A DNA stretch of 64,000 nt from Nonomuraea jiangxiensis (lineage in GTDB: Bacteria; Actinomycetota; Actinomycetes; Streptosporangiales; Streptosporangiaceae), in NCBI RefSeq assembly GCF_900099965.1, contig NZ_FNDJ01000011.1:248001-312000 (forward strand), given 5' to 3'. The translations under genes and the position numbers were made by a program. How positions within the stretch are numbered: position 1 is the first letter of the stretch; every line of letters starts with the position of its first letter. The notes under the pieces are model-generated. The model worked only from the letters and a program-made list of their open reading frames with translations, had not been told where the DNA came from and made no database searches. This document shows, in pieces, positions 41,864 to 50,071 of the stretch.

Positions 41864-43335
41864 AGGGCGGCCGCCGAACGCAGGGCCAGGCCCGCGCCCA
41901 GCAGGACGACCATCGCGGCCGTGCCCAGCGGGGCCAGGCCCGACAGCCCGGCCGTCAGGCGGCGGCCGGCCGAGGCACGGCGTTCCAGCCGGTCCACGAG
42001 CTTGACCAGGATCAGGCCCGTGACGGTGAGGGTGGTCGCCATGCCGAGGCCGTAGGCGGTCACCAGCGCCACCCCGAACCACGTCCGGCCCAGGGCGATG
42101 GCGCCCAGCAGGACGACCAGGGCCGAGGGACTGGGGACGAGCCCGCCGGCGACGCCGAGCCCCACCAGGCCCGTGCGCTTGTTGCCGCGCTCGTGGTCAT
42201 GGGCGGGGCCGTGGTCGTGGTCGGGCGAATGCCCGTGCCCGAAGTGGTGGCCATGTCCGTGCCCGTGGCCGTGGGGGGAGGGTTTGCGGGCGTTCAGGAA
42301 GAGGCGCAGGCCGATGGCGGCGATCAGGGCGCCGCTGGCCACCCCCAGCCAGCCCAGCACCGACTCCCCGGCCAGCGCCGTGAACGCGCTCAGCAGCAAC
42401 CCCACCACCAGCACCCCGAGCGTGTGCGTGGCCGTCACCGTCGCGCCCACCACGAGCGCGTCGCGCGGTCGGCCGCGCCGCCCGGCCAGGTACGCCGCCA
42501 TGATGGTCTTGCCGTGCCCGGGGATCAGCGCGTGCCCGGCCCCCAGCACCACGGCGAGCCCGACGGCCAGCAGCCCGAGCGGCACCGTCAGCGAGTCCGA
42601 GCCGATCAGGCCGGTGAACGTGCGGTCCAGGGCGGCCAGCGCGTCCCCGACGGGCCCGCCGATGCCGAGGTCGCCGGACAGCCCGCCGCCGGGGGTGTCC
42701 GAGCCGGCGGAGCCATCACGAGCCGGCAGGGCGAGCCCGGGGCCGGCGACGGTGAACGTGGCGGTACGCATGTCGAGCGGGTCGGCCAGCAGATCCTCCG
42801 GATACGCCCGCAGCTCCCGGCTCACGCTCGCGGTGGGCGCCGACGAACCGGTCAGCCGCACCCCGTCGCCGACCACGGTGATCTCGCGCCAGCCGATCCG
42901 GTCCTGCTCGAACCCGTCGGTGAACTCCACGGCACCGGCCGCGCGGACTCCGGCCACCAGCCGGCAGGTCAACCGGCTCGTCCGCAGGCCCCCCTCACCG
43001 GGTGCGTAGGCGAAGCCGGTGTCCTCGACCCGCCACGGCACCGTACGGCCGCCGATCACCAGCCGCTGGGCGGCGGCCAGAGCGGCGCAGCGCTCGGCCG
43101 CGTACCCGGGCGTCACCGCCGGCTCGGCTTGGAGCGTCGGCAGCTCGGCCAGGTCCACGACGGCGAGGTTGAGCACCTCGGAGGCCGAGACGCGCAGGCC
43201 GTTGTAGTGGTTGACGGTGAACCGCCCCAGCGGGTGGGCGGCGGTCTGCGCGCCGGCCGCCGGGCCGAGGAGCACGCTCCCGCACAGCGACAATGCCAGG
43301 GCCGCGGACAGCAGGACGAGCCGGACGACTCTCAT
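41860..43335 (-). CDS. NicO-family nickel/cobalt transporter with secreted N-terminal domain
   Basis: 491 residues. A signal peptide (about 1-29) leads to a ~210-residue extracellular domain, then six transmembrane segments. GHALIPGHGKT matches the NicO metal-transport motif, and a His-rich loop follows (alternating HG between about 370 and 400). Export or import of Ni/Co is inferred. The gene starts in the stop codon of the TPR gene (ATGA); an upstream DUF4331 gene completes the cluster. Confidence 0.87.
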   Translation of the reverse strand: MRVVRLVLLSAALALSLCGSVLLGPAAGAQTAAHPLGRFTVNHYNGLRVSASEVLNLAVVDLAELPTLQAEPAVTPGYAAERCAALAAAQRLVIGGRTVPWRVEDTGFAYAPGEGGLRTSRLTCRLVAGVRAAGAVEFTDGFEQDRIGWREITVVGDGVRLTGSSAPTASVSRELRAYPEDLLADPLDMRTATFTVAGPGLALPARDGSAGSDTPGGGLSGDLGIGGPVGDALAALDRTFTGLIGSDSLTVPLGLLAVGLAVVLGAGHALIPGHGKTIMAAYLAGRRGRPRDALVVGATVTATHTLGVLVVGLLLSAFTALAGESVLGWLGVASGALIAAIGLRLFLNARKPSPHGHGHGHGHHFGHGHSPDHDHGPAHDHERGNKRTGLVGLGVAGGLVPSPSALVVLLGAIALGRTWFGVALVTAYGLGMATTLTVTGLILVKLVDRLERRASAGRRLTAGLSGLAPLGTAAMVVLLGAGLALRSAAAL

Positions 43336-44531
43336 GAGAACCTCGCCAGTGCGGACAGGGACGGGTCGAAGCCGGGGTCCACCCGCACCGGCCGGCCGAG
43401 GGCCTGCTCGATCCGGGCCCGGTGATAGCGCAGCAGCGGGTTGCGCCACCCGGTGGCGGTGGCCTTCCTCGCGTACGGCAGCGCCTGCGCGGGTTTGCCC
43501 GCCTTGAACAGGGACCAGGCCAGGGCGTCGGCGGCGACCGGGTTCGGGTGGAGGGCGTACTCGGCCCTGGCGTGGCGCACGGCCAGCGCCGGGTCCCCGT
43601 GGTCGGCCTCGAACTCGGCCCACGTCAGGTCGTCACGCACGCCGGCGGCCTGGAACAGCTTGCGCTGTGCCCGTAGCAGCGTCCAGTCGGCCGGTTGGCC
43701 GGCCTTGAGCCGGGTCTCGCCCTGTTCGATGAGGTATTGAGGGAGCGGGAGGCGTTCGACCACGGTCTCGTACAGGTCGAGTGCCTCGGCCAGCCGGCCG
43801 CCCAGGGCCGCTGTCCTCGCCTGGCCCGCGAGGGCGGGCGTGTAGGCCGGGTAGGCCCGCAGGGCCTTGGCGTACCAGGCGGCGGCGGTGGCCAGGTCGC
43901 CGGAGTGCAGGGCCAGCTCGCCCAGGTAGTAGCGGGCGTAGGCGAGGTCGGCCGGGGCCCAGGCGTCACCGTGCGCCAGTTCGAGGTATTCGCGGGCCTT
44001 GGCCACGTCGCCGCGCAACTCGGCCGCGTAGGAGGCGCGGGCGAAGGAGGCCACCCCCGGGCGCAGGTCCAGCATGCGGTCCACGGCCCGCTGCGCCCCG
44101 GGCAGGTCGCCGAGCTGCGTCTTCGCGTCGGCCAGCACGCCGAAGGCCGCTGCGCTGTAGGGGTTGGCGTCCAGGGCGCGCTCGGCCAGGCGCATCGCCT
44201 CGGAGAACTCGTGGCGCCCGGCGGCCAGCGCGGCCCGGCCGGCGAGGACGGCGTCGTCGCCGGGCCTCAGCTTGGCGGCCGTGTCGAGCGCCCCTTCGGC
44301 CTTGTTGTAGTACGACGGGTCGCCGGTGACCCTGGCCTGGTCCACGTACTGGACGGCAAGTTCGGCCCAGCCGCGGTAGTCGGCCGGGAGGCGCTTGAGC
44401 CGCTGCTGCAGGGTCTCGGTGGCGGACACGGCCGCCACCGGCACGGGCGCGGGCGCCGTGGCGAAGGAGACGATGGTGAAGGCCGTGGCCACGATGAGGG
44501 CCACGCCGGCGAATATCACGAAGGCACGCAT
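43332..44531 (-). CDS. Membrane-anchored TPR protein
   Basis: About 399 residues. One N-terminal hydrophobic segment (AFVIFAGVALIVATAFTIVSF) anchors a domain of tetratricopeptide repeats (for example ALDANPYSAAAFGVLADAKTQLG and AVRHARAEYALHPNPVAADALAWSLFKAGKPAQAL). Probably extracytoplasmic protein-protein contacts. The ATG at 44531 has GGAG 9 nt upstream. It lies between DUF4331 and NicO genes, behind a strong hairpin. Confidence 0.88.
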   Translation of the reverse strand: MRAFVIFAGVALIVATAFTIVSFATAPAPVPVAAVSATETLQQRLKRLPADYRGWAELAVQYVDQARVTGDPSYYNKAEGALDTAAKLRPGDDAVLAGRAALAAGRHEFSEAMRLAERALDANPYSAAAFGVLADAKTQLGDLPGAQRAVDRMLDLRPGVASFARASYAAELRGDVAKAREYLELAHGDAWAPADLAYARYYLGELALHSGDLATAAAWYAKALRAYPAYTPALAGQARTAALGGRLAEALDLYETVVERLPLPQYLIEQGETRLKAGQPADWTLLRAQRKLFQAAGVRDDLTWAEFEADHGDPALAVRHARAEYALHPNPVAADALAWSLFKAGKPAQALPYARKATATGWRNPLLRYHRARIEQALGRPVRVDPGFDPSLSALARFS

Positions 44532-44559
44532 GTCCAAAGCTCCAGGGCTGCGGGGATGC

Positions 44560-44601
44560 GGGACCGGCCGGCCGTGACGGGGTACGCGGCCGGCCGGCCC
44601 C
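44560..44601 (-). terminator. Strong hairpin between the DUF4331 and TPR genes
   Basis: CCGGCCGGCCG (44564-44574) pairs with CGGCCGGCCGG (44587-44597), extended by GGG/CCC beyond one mismatch, with a 12-nt loop. It lies in the 159-nt gap of a same-strand cluster, so it may attenuate read-through from the DUF4331 gene. Confidence 0.6.
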
Positions 44602-44690
44602 TCTGTTCGGCGGCAGACGATGGGAGACGGGAGGTCTGCCGCCGGGAACGGGCGGGCCTGCTTGGAGAGGGAGTCGGCCCGCCGCGAGGG

Positions 44691-46067
44691 TTAGCGCTGG
44701 TTGACTGCCACGTTGCTCGGCAGCGGGATGTAGGGGAACGTCTGCCCGAAGGGCTTGTCGTTCCTGTCCACCTTGTCGGTGAGCCCCGGCACGAGCTTGC
44801 CGGACAGCGCGGCCCCCGCCATGGCCTGCAGCTCGATGTCCACGACGTCGTCGGAGAGGCGGCGGCCGTTCGGGAAGCCCTGCAGGTCACCGCCCAGCAC
44901 GCCGAGCCGGTTCGGGTCCTTGGCGGGCGGGATCGACATGTTGAGCCGCAACTGCTCGGAGGGACGCAGCTTGCCCGCGTCCTTGTTGAGCACCTGCGAG
45001 TTCAGGTCGGCCTTGATCGGGCCGTTCTGCTTCGCGATGCCGGTCAGGAAGATCTCGACCAGGTCGGTACGCGGGGTCGCGGGCGCCTTGATGCCGTAGA
45101 TGGCCTCCAGCAGCCTGGCCACCTCCGGGTCGGTGACCCGGTTGACCAGGGCCTTGACATCGGCGTCCTTCGACGGGTCCAGCGCGTTGAAGGCGTCCTT
45201 CAGGCCGGCGGGCGCGACGACCTCGTTCACCAGCGGGTTGCACAGGCGGGAGACCTGCACGAAGTTCTTGCCGTTGAACTTGTCGGTGGTCGAGCAGACG
45301 CCGATCACGGGGTTGCGCCTGGGATCGCCCTTGAGCGCGACGTCCGTGGCCGGGACCTGGATGGCCACGGTGTTGACGTTGTAGCCCTTGGTGGTGTCGT
45401 TGCCGGTGCCGGACAGGTCGCCGCGGTAGAGCAGGTCGAACACCCGCAGGTCGAGGAAGAACGCCTCGTCGGACTGCCCGGCGAAGGTCCTGCCGCCGCC
45501 CGGCAGGCTCTTGATGGACTGGTCGCGCAAGGTCGCGTAGTTGGGCATGGAGGCCCGGCCGACGTTGCTGGGCGCGACGATGCCGTCGTCCACCAGCGTC
45601 CTGCTGCCGCCGGGGGTGATCCGCTTGAGCGTGTAGCGCTGGCGGAAGAGCAGGTTCGGGTCGTTCAGCGAGGTGACGGGGCCGTTGTTGTAGAGGAACG
45701 TGGTGGTGCCGCGCTTGTCCTCGTTGCGGAACGTCCACTGGTAGGTGATGTCGGTCTTGGCGTCACCGTCGTTGTCGATCTTTATGTTGTACCGGGACTT
45801 CGTGGCGAACGGGTAGAAGTTCGGGCCGCCCTGGGGCTCCTCGAACGGGATCCAGTTGGCCAGCAAGGTCACGGTGTCGGCCTTGTCGGGGCTGACGAAC
45901 GCGTACAGGTCGGTGTTGTCGTGCTGCGGGTCGCCGGCGATGGCCGGGGCCTCGCGGTGCGAGGAAGCGATGCCGGAGTCGGTACGGAGCACGGCCAGCG
46001 ACGACGCGGCGACCGCGGCGGCGAGGCCAAGTCCAACCAGAGCGCGCCGGTTGATCCGGAGCTCCAT
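44691..46067 (-). CDS. Secreted DUF4331 protein
   Basis: 458 residues with an N-terminal export signal (RRALVGLGLAAAVAASSLAVL). The mature part starts SSHREAPAIAGDPQHDNTDLYAFVSPD, the hallmark of DUF4331, and continues with beta-rich repeats such as YNIKIDNDGDAKTDITYQW. Function unknown; the early His/Asp cluster could bind metal. GAAAGGA precedes the ATG. Two paired operator-like repeats lie upstream. Confidence 0.9.
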   Translation of the reverse strand: MELRINRRALVGLGLAAAVAASSLAVLRTDSGIASSHREAPAIAGDPQHDNTDLYAFVSPDKADTVTLLANWIPFEEPQGGPNFYPFATKSRYNIKIDNDGDAKTDITYQWTFRNEDKRGTTTFLYNNGPVTSLNDPNLLFRQRYTLKRITPGGSRTLVDDGIVAPSNVGRASMPNYATLRDQSIKSLPGGGRTFAGQSDEAFFLDLRVFDLLYRGDLSGTGNDTTKGYNVNTVAIQVPATDVALKGDPRRNPVIGVCSTTDKFNGKNFVQVSRLCNPLVNEVVAPAGLKDAFNALDPSKDADVKALVNRVTDPEVARLLEAIYGIKAPATPRTDLVEIFLTGIAKQNGPIKADLNSQVLNKDAGKLRPSEQLRLNMSIPPAKDPNRLGVLGGDLQGFPNGRRLSDDVVDIELQAMAGAALSGKLVPGLTDKVDRNDKPFGQTFPYIPLPSNVAVNQR

Positions 46068-46181
46068 GTTCGGTCCTTTCGAAGGGCTGATCGTGAAGGT
46101 GCGAGGTTTCCGGCCGGGTTCCTCGACGCCCTATTCGTCCGGCCGCCGCGTCCGGATGTCGTCTCCTCCTGGAGAATGAGG

Positions 46182-46224
46182 GTCAACATGAGTTGACATA
46201 CCTGAGTCGTCAATTTAGGTTGAC
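46182..46224. promoter_or_regulatory. Two 16-bp operator-like inverted repeats
   Basis: GTCAACATGAGTTGAC (46182-46197) and GTCAATTTAGGTTGAC (46209-46224) share GTCAA-N6-TTGAC and 12 of 16 bases, spaced 27 nt start to start (about 2.5 helix turns). They sit between the DUF4331 cluster (minus) and the ABC exporter (plus), 115 and 73 nt from the two starts, and include TTGAC hexamers that could serve as -35 boxes. Confidence 0.6.
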
Positions 46225-46296
46225 GCGAGCGGGCGGTGTCGGTAGGCGCCTCCCGATCGTTGGGGTAAAACGAGATATGTCGTTAAGGGGGTTGCG

Positions 46297-48006
46297 GTGG
46301 TCAAGGAGCTGCTCGCCTACGTCCGCCCGCACAGGAAGATCCTCATCCTGGGCGGGTTACTGGGTTTGATCGGCTCAGCGGCGGGGCTCGCGATGCCGTT
46401 GCTGGCCAAGTACGTGGTGGACGCGTTCGGCGCGGGACACTCGATGGGGGCGCCGCTGCTGGGGCTGGTCGTGGCGGTGGTGATCGGCGCCATCGTGTCG
46501 GCCGGGGGCAACTACCTGATGGAGCGCACCGGCGAGGGCATCGTGCTCTCCGCCAGGCGCAGGCTCGTCGACCGGATGTTACGGCTGCGGGTCGCCGACG
46601 TGGACCGGCTCAAGCCCGGCGACCTGCTGTCGCGGGTGACCGGTGACACGACGCTGCTGCGGGCCGTGCTCACCAACGGCATCGTCGAGTCGGTCAGCGC
46701 GGCGTTCATGCTGGTCGGGGCCATCGTCATGATGGCGACCATGGACGGCGTACTGCTGCTGGTCACGCTGCTCGTGGTGGTGCTGATCGGCGGGCTGGTC
46801 GCGTTGATCATGCCGCGGATCCAGCGCGCCCAGACGCAGGCCCAGGAGGCCGTGGGGGAGATGGGGGCGGTGCTGGACCGGGCGCTGCAGGCGTACCGGA
46901 CCGTCAAGGCGAGCGGCGTGGAGGAGCGGGAGATCGCCGTGGTGGGCGACGCGGCCGTACGCGCCCGCGACCGGGGGCTCCAGGTCGCCGGGTGGACGTC
47001 GCTGGCCGGGGTGGCGACCTACATGGCGGTGCAGATCGCGTTCCTGTGCGTGCTGGCCGTCGGCGGGGCCCGGGTCTCCTCGGGCGTGCTGGAGGTGTCG
47101 TCGCTGGTCGCGTTCCTGCTGTACCTGTTCTACCTGGTGCCGCCGATCGGGCAGCTCGTCCAGGGCGGCGTCCAGCTCCAGCAGGGGCTCGCCGCGATGA
47201 AGCGGATCAAGGAGATCGAGGACCTGCCGGCCGAGCCGGCCGAGCCGACCGGCGTCCACGACGACGCGCAGCCGGTAGGGGTCCGCTTCGAGGACGTGGT
47301 CTTCCGGTACGGCGAGGACCGCCCGATCGTGCACCAGGGGGTCAGCTTCGAGGTGCCGCCCGGCGGGCTGACCGCGCTGGTGGGCCCGTCGGGGGCGGGC
47401 AAGTCCACGGTGTTCGCGCTGCTCGAACGCTTCTATGAGCATCAGAGCGGGCGCATCCTGGTCGGCGGCCGGGACATCCGCGAGTGGCCGCTGGGCGAGC
47501 TGCGGGGCGCCCTGGGCTACGTCGAGCAGGACGCCCCCGTGCTGGCCGGGACGCTGCGGGAGAACCTGCTCTTCGCCGCCCCGGACGTCACGGAGGACGA
47601 GCTGCTCCGCGCGGTCACCCGTACCAGGCTCGACGACCTTGTGGAACGGCTGCCCGAGGGGCTGGAGACGGCGGTCGGGCACCGCGGCGTGCTGCTGTCG
47701 GGCGGCGAGCGGCAGCGCGTCGCCATCGCCAGGGCGCTGCTGCGCAAGCCCAGGCTGCTGCTGCTCGACGAGGCCACCTCGCAGCTCGACGCGGTCAACG
47801 AGCTGCGGCTGCGCGAGGTCATCTCCGAGGTCGCCAGGGAGACGACCGTACTGGTCATCGCGCACCGGCTGTCCACCGTCACCAACGCCGACCGGATCGT
47901 CGTCATGGAAGGGGGCGGGGTGCGGGCCGTCGGCACGCACGCCTCACTGGTCGGCGCGGACGAGCTCTACCGGGAGCTGGCCGCCACGCAGTTCCTGGTG
48001 AGCTGA
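46297..48006 (+). CDS. ABC transporter, fused membrane and ATPase domains
   Basis: 569 residues. Six-helix exporter membrane domain (about 15-300) and a C-terminal nucleotide-binding domain: Walker A GPSGAGKST near 365, signature LLSGGERQRVAIARAL and Walker B LLLLDEATSQLD. A half-transporter that probably forms a homodimer exporting a lipid, peptide or drug. GTG start. No partner gene is adjacent, consistent with a homodimer. Confidence 0.93.
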   Translation: MVKELLAYVRPHRKILILGGLLGLIGSAAGLAMPLLAKYVVDAFGAGHSMGAPLLGLVVAVVIGAIVSAGGNYLMERTGEGIVLSARRRLVDRMLRLRVADVDRLKPGDLLSRVTGDTTLLRAVLTNGIVESVSAAFMLVGAIVMMATMDGVLLLVTLLVVVLIGGLVALIMPRIQRAQTQAQEAVGEMGAVLDRALQAYRTVKASGVEEREIAVVGDAAVRARDRGLQVAGWTSLAGVATYMAVQIAFLCVLAVGGARVSSGVLEVSSLVAFLLYLFYLVPPIGQLVQGGVQLQQGLAAMKRIKEIEDLPAEPAEPTGVHDDAQPVGVRFEDVVFRYGEDRPIVHQGVSFEVPPGGLTALVGPSGAGKSTVFALLERFYEHQSGRILVGGRDIREWPLGELRGALGYVEQDAPVLAGTLRENLLFAAPDVTEDELLRAVTRTRLDDLVERLPEGLETAVGHRGVLLSGGERQRVAIARALLRKPRLLLLDEATSQLDAVNELRLREVISEVARETTVLVIAHRLSTVTNADRIVVMEGGGVRAVGTHASLVGADELYRELAATQFLVS

Positions 48007-48116
48007 CCGCGCATCCCCGGCGGGCGAGTCCGGACGGTCCCGACGTGGCCGCACGAATGAGAACGCGGTGTGGCCACGCGGGATGAGAATGCCGGGGGGA
48101 CAGCGTTGGAGGTGGC

Positions 48117-48950
48117 GTGGCGGACGGATATCACGGTGGGCTGGGTGTGCTGCTGGATGGCCGGAAGTTGTCACCCGCGCAGCGGAGGATCGCCGACTAT
48201 CTCGGCGAGCATCTGGAAGAGGCGATCTTTCTGTCCAGCGTGGAGCTGGCAGAGAGGTCCGGGGTCAGCCAGCCCTCGGTGACCAGGTTCGCCATGGTGC
48301 TGGGCTTCGCCGGATATCCCGAGCTGCGGCAGGCGCTGCGGCCGCTGGTGCTGGGGCCCGAGGCCGGGGGATCGCGGGAGAGCCTGCTGCGCGGGGCCAT
48401 CGACGGGGAGATCCGCAACCTCGCCCTCGTCCGGGAGCGCCTGTCCGCGTTCCCGTTGAAGGAGCTGGGCGAGCAACTGGCCGCCGCCGAGCCGTTGCCC
48501 GTGGTCGGGCTGCGGGTCTCCTGCGGGCTGGCCACCACCTTCGCCTACTACGCCCGGCGCATCCATCCCGACGTGCGCCTGCTCGTCCACGGCGGGTCCG
48601 AGCTGGTCGACGGGCTGCACGCGGCGCGGCGGGCGGGGGCCGAGTGGGTGGTGGCCGTGATGCTGCCGCGCTATCCCGCCGAGGCCGTGCAGGCCCTGGA
48701 GTACGCCGGGAAGATGGGGCTGAAGGTGGCGGCCATCACCGACAGGTCGGACTTCCCTGCCGAGGTGGTGCTGGACGCGCCCGTCGGCGACCGGCTGGTG
48801 TTCGACTCGCACGCGGCCCCGCTCGCCCTGGCCATGGCCCTGGTCGAGGCCATGGCCGACGCGATGCCCCTGCGCACACGGGCGCGGCTGGAGGAATACG
48901 AGCGGATGACCGGCGAGACCGGCATGTTCCTATCCGGCGATCCGGCGTAG
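48117..48950 (+). CDS. MurR/RpiR-family transcriptional regulator
   Basis: 277 residues. N-terminal helix-turn-helix (SPAQRRIADYLGEHLEEAIFLSSVELAERSGVSQPSVTRF) and a C-terminal SIS sugar-phosphate-binding domain (about 110-260). Such proteins control catabolism of amino sugars or other phosphorylated metabolites. GGAGG precedes the GTG. The neighbouring hutF and relic amidohydrolase hint at a histidine/purine catabolism regulator, as in some hut loci; inference. Confidence 0.88.
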   Translation: MADGYHGGLGVLLDGRKLSPAQRRIADYLGEHLEEAIFLSSVELAERSGVSQPSVTRFAMVLGFAGYPELRQALRPLVLGPEAGGSRESLLRGAIDGEIRNLALVRERLSAFPLKELGEQLAAAEPLPVVGLRVSCGLATTFAYYARRIHPDVRLLVHGGSELVDGLHAARRAGAEWVVAVMLPRYPAEAVQALEYAGKMGLKVAAITDRSDFPAEVVLDAPVGDRLVFDSHAAPLALAMALVEAMADAMPLRTRARLEEYERMTGETGMFLSGDPA

Positions 48951-49230
48951 CGACCGCATCGACCAGATCGTGGTCAGCACCGCCAGCACGATGAAGAAGG
49001 CGAAGGCGATCGGGATCGAGGCGTCTGTCAGCCTCCCGTCGAAGAGCGCCCGTCCCGCCTCGACCGCGTGATAGAGCGGATTGGCCGACGCGAGGACCTT
49101 CATCCAGTCGGGCGCGAACGAGAAGGGCGACGGCCACGATCAGCACCAGGGCCGCCTGGCACACCAGGACGACCATGTCCTTGGCCACCCGCCCGAGCAC
49201 GATGGCCGGCCGCCAGGCGGGCTGCAGGAT
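48930..49230 (-). pseudogene. Relic of an ABC-2 type transporter permease
   Basis: Two pieces of one membrane protein in different frames on the minus strand. One reads VLGRVAKDMVVLVCQAALVLIVAVAL (about 49110-49200) and the other FAPDWMKVLASANPLYHAVEAGRALF followed by a hydrophobic segment and SLRRIAG-stop (48930-49110). Together they match the C-terminal half of drug/lipid ABC-2 permeases, with an internal deletion and no N-terminal half. The end overlaps the 3' end of the RpiR gene. Confidence 0.72.
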
Positions 49231-49265
49231 GCCGAACAGATGTCAATCTCAATAGGCTGACTGCC

Positions 49266-49952
49266 ATGACTGAACGACCGACGGCGCTGGTCACCGGCGC
49301 TTCCCGGGGCGTGGGCGCGGCCGTCGCGCGGGCCCTGGCTCCGACCCACCACGTCATCCTCGGCGGCCGCGACCGGGACGCGCTCGCCGGTGTGGCGGCC
49401 GGCCTGCCCGACGCGCGGCCCTGGCCGGTGGAGCTGACGGAGGTCACGCAGGCCGACGTGGCGGGGGTGGAGCGGCTCGACGTGCTCGTGCACAGTGCCG
49501 GGGTCGGGACGCTCGGCAGGATCGCCGACCTGCCCGCCGACGTGTGGCGCCGGACGATGGAGGTCAACGTGATCGCCGTCGCGGAGCTGACCAGGCTGCT
49601 GCTGCCCGCGCTGCGCCGCGCCGGCGGCCACGTGGTGTGCGTCAACTCGGGCTCGGGGCAGCGGGCCAACCCCGAATGGGGCTCCTACTCGGCGAGCAAG
49701 TTCGCGCTGAAGGCGTTCGCGGACGCGCTGCGGCTGGAGGAGCCGGCATTGCGGGTCACGACCGTCTACCCGGGGCGGACGGATACCGACATGCAGCGGT
49801 CCGTGCGCGCGTACGAGGGCGGGGAGTACGAGCCCGACAAATACCTCAGGCCGGACACCGTGGCGCGGGCGGTGCTGGCCGCCGTCAACGCCGGCCCCGA
49901 CGCACACCTCACCGAGCTGACCGTCCGGCCCCGGGGCGGTCGCGTCAACTGA
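49266..49952 (+). CDS. SDR-family oxidoreductase
   Basis: 228 residues. Cofactor motif TGASRGVGAAVA near the N-terminus, HSAGVGTLG, catalytic Ser/Tyr/Lys in NSGSGQ and SYSASKFALKAF, then TVYPGRTDTDMQ. NADP preference is suggested by GGRDRDAL. Substrate unknown. No ribosome site is obvious. It lies between two gene relics, so its original partners may be lost. Confidence 0.87.
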   Translation: MTERPTALVTGASRGVGAAVARALAPTHHVILGGRDRDALAGVAAGLPDARPWPVELTEVTQADVAGVERLDVLVHSAGVGTLGRIADLPADVWRRTMEVNVIAVAELTRLLLPALRRAGGHVVCVNSGSGQRANPEWGSYSASKFALKAFADALRLEEPALRVTTVYPGRTDTDMQRSVRAYEGGEYEPDKYLRPDTVARAVLAAVNAGPDAHLTELTVRPRGGRVN

Positions 49953-49972
49953 GCCGAACGGCACTCTGCCAT

Positions 49973-50071
49973 TTCGGCGTGTCCTGCACCCCCGGCGAGC
50001 GCGCCGAGCAGGCAAACTGCGAGGCGGGGGTCGTGGCGCTCGCGGACATGCTGGAGGACCTGTGTCGCTGA
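49973..50071 (+). pseudogene. C-terminal relic of an M20-family amidohydrolase (AllC-like)
   Basis: The frame FGVSCTPGERAEQANCEAG, then VVALADMLEDLC, matches the last ~30 residues of allantoate/N-carbamoyl amidohydrolases (pattern SHTPAE...D...AG..ALA..L). Everything upstream is missing. Its stop overlaps the hutF GTG, so the original operon junction survives even though the enzyme is gone. Confidence 0.6.

Noticed and set aside
43695..46196. An 833-codon frame opposite the TPR and DUF4331 genes
   Set aside because: Crosses the intergenic hairpin and two genes on the other strand; composition typical of GC-driven antisense frames.
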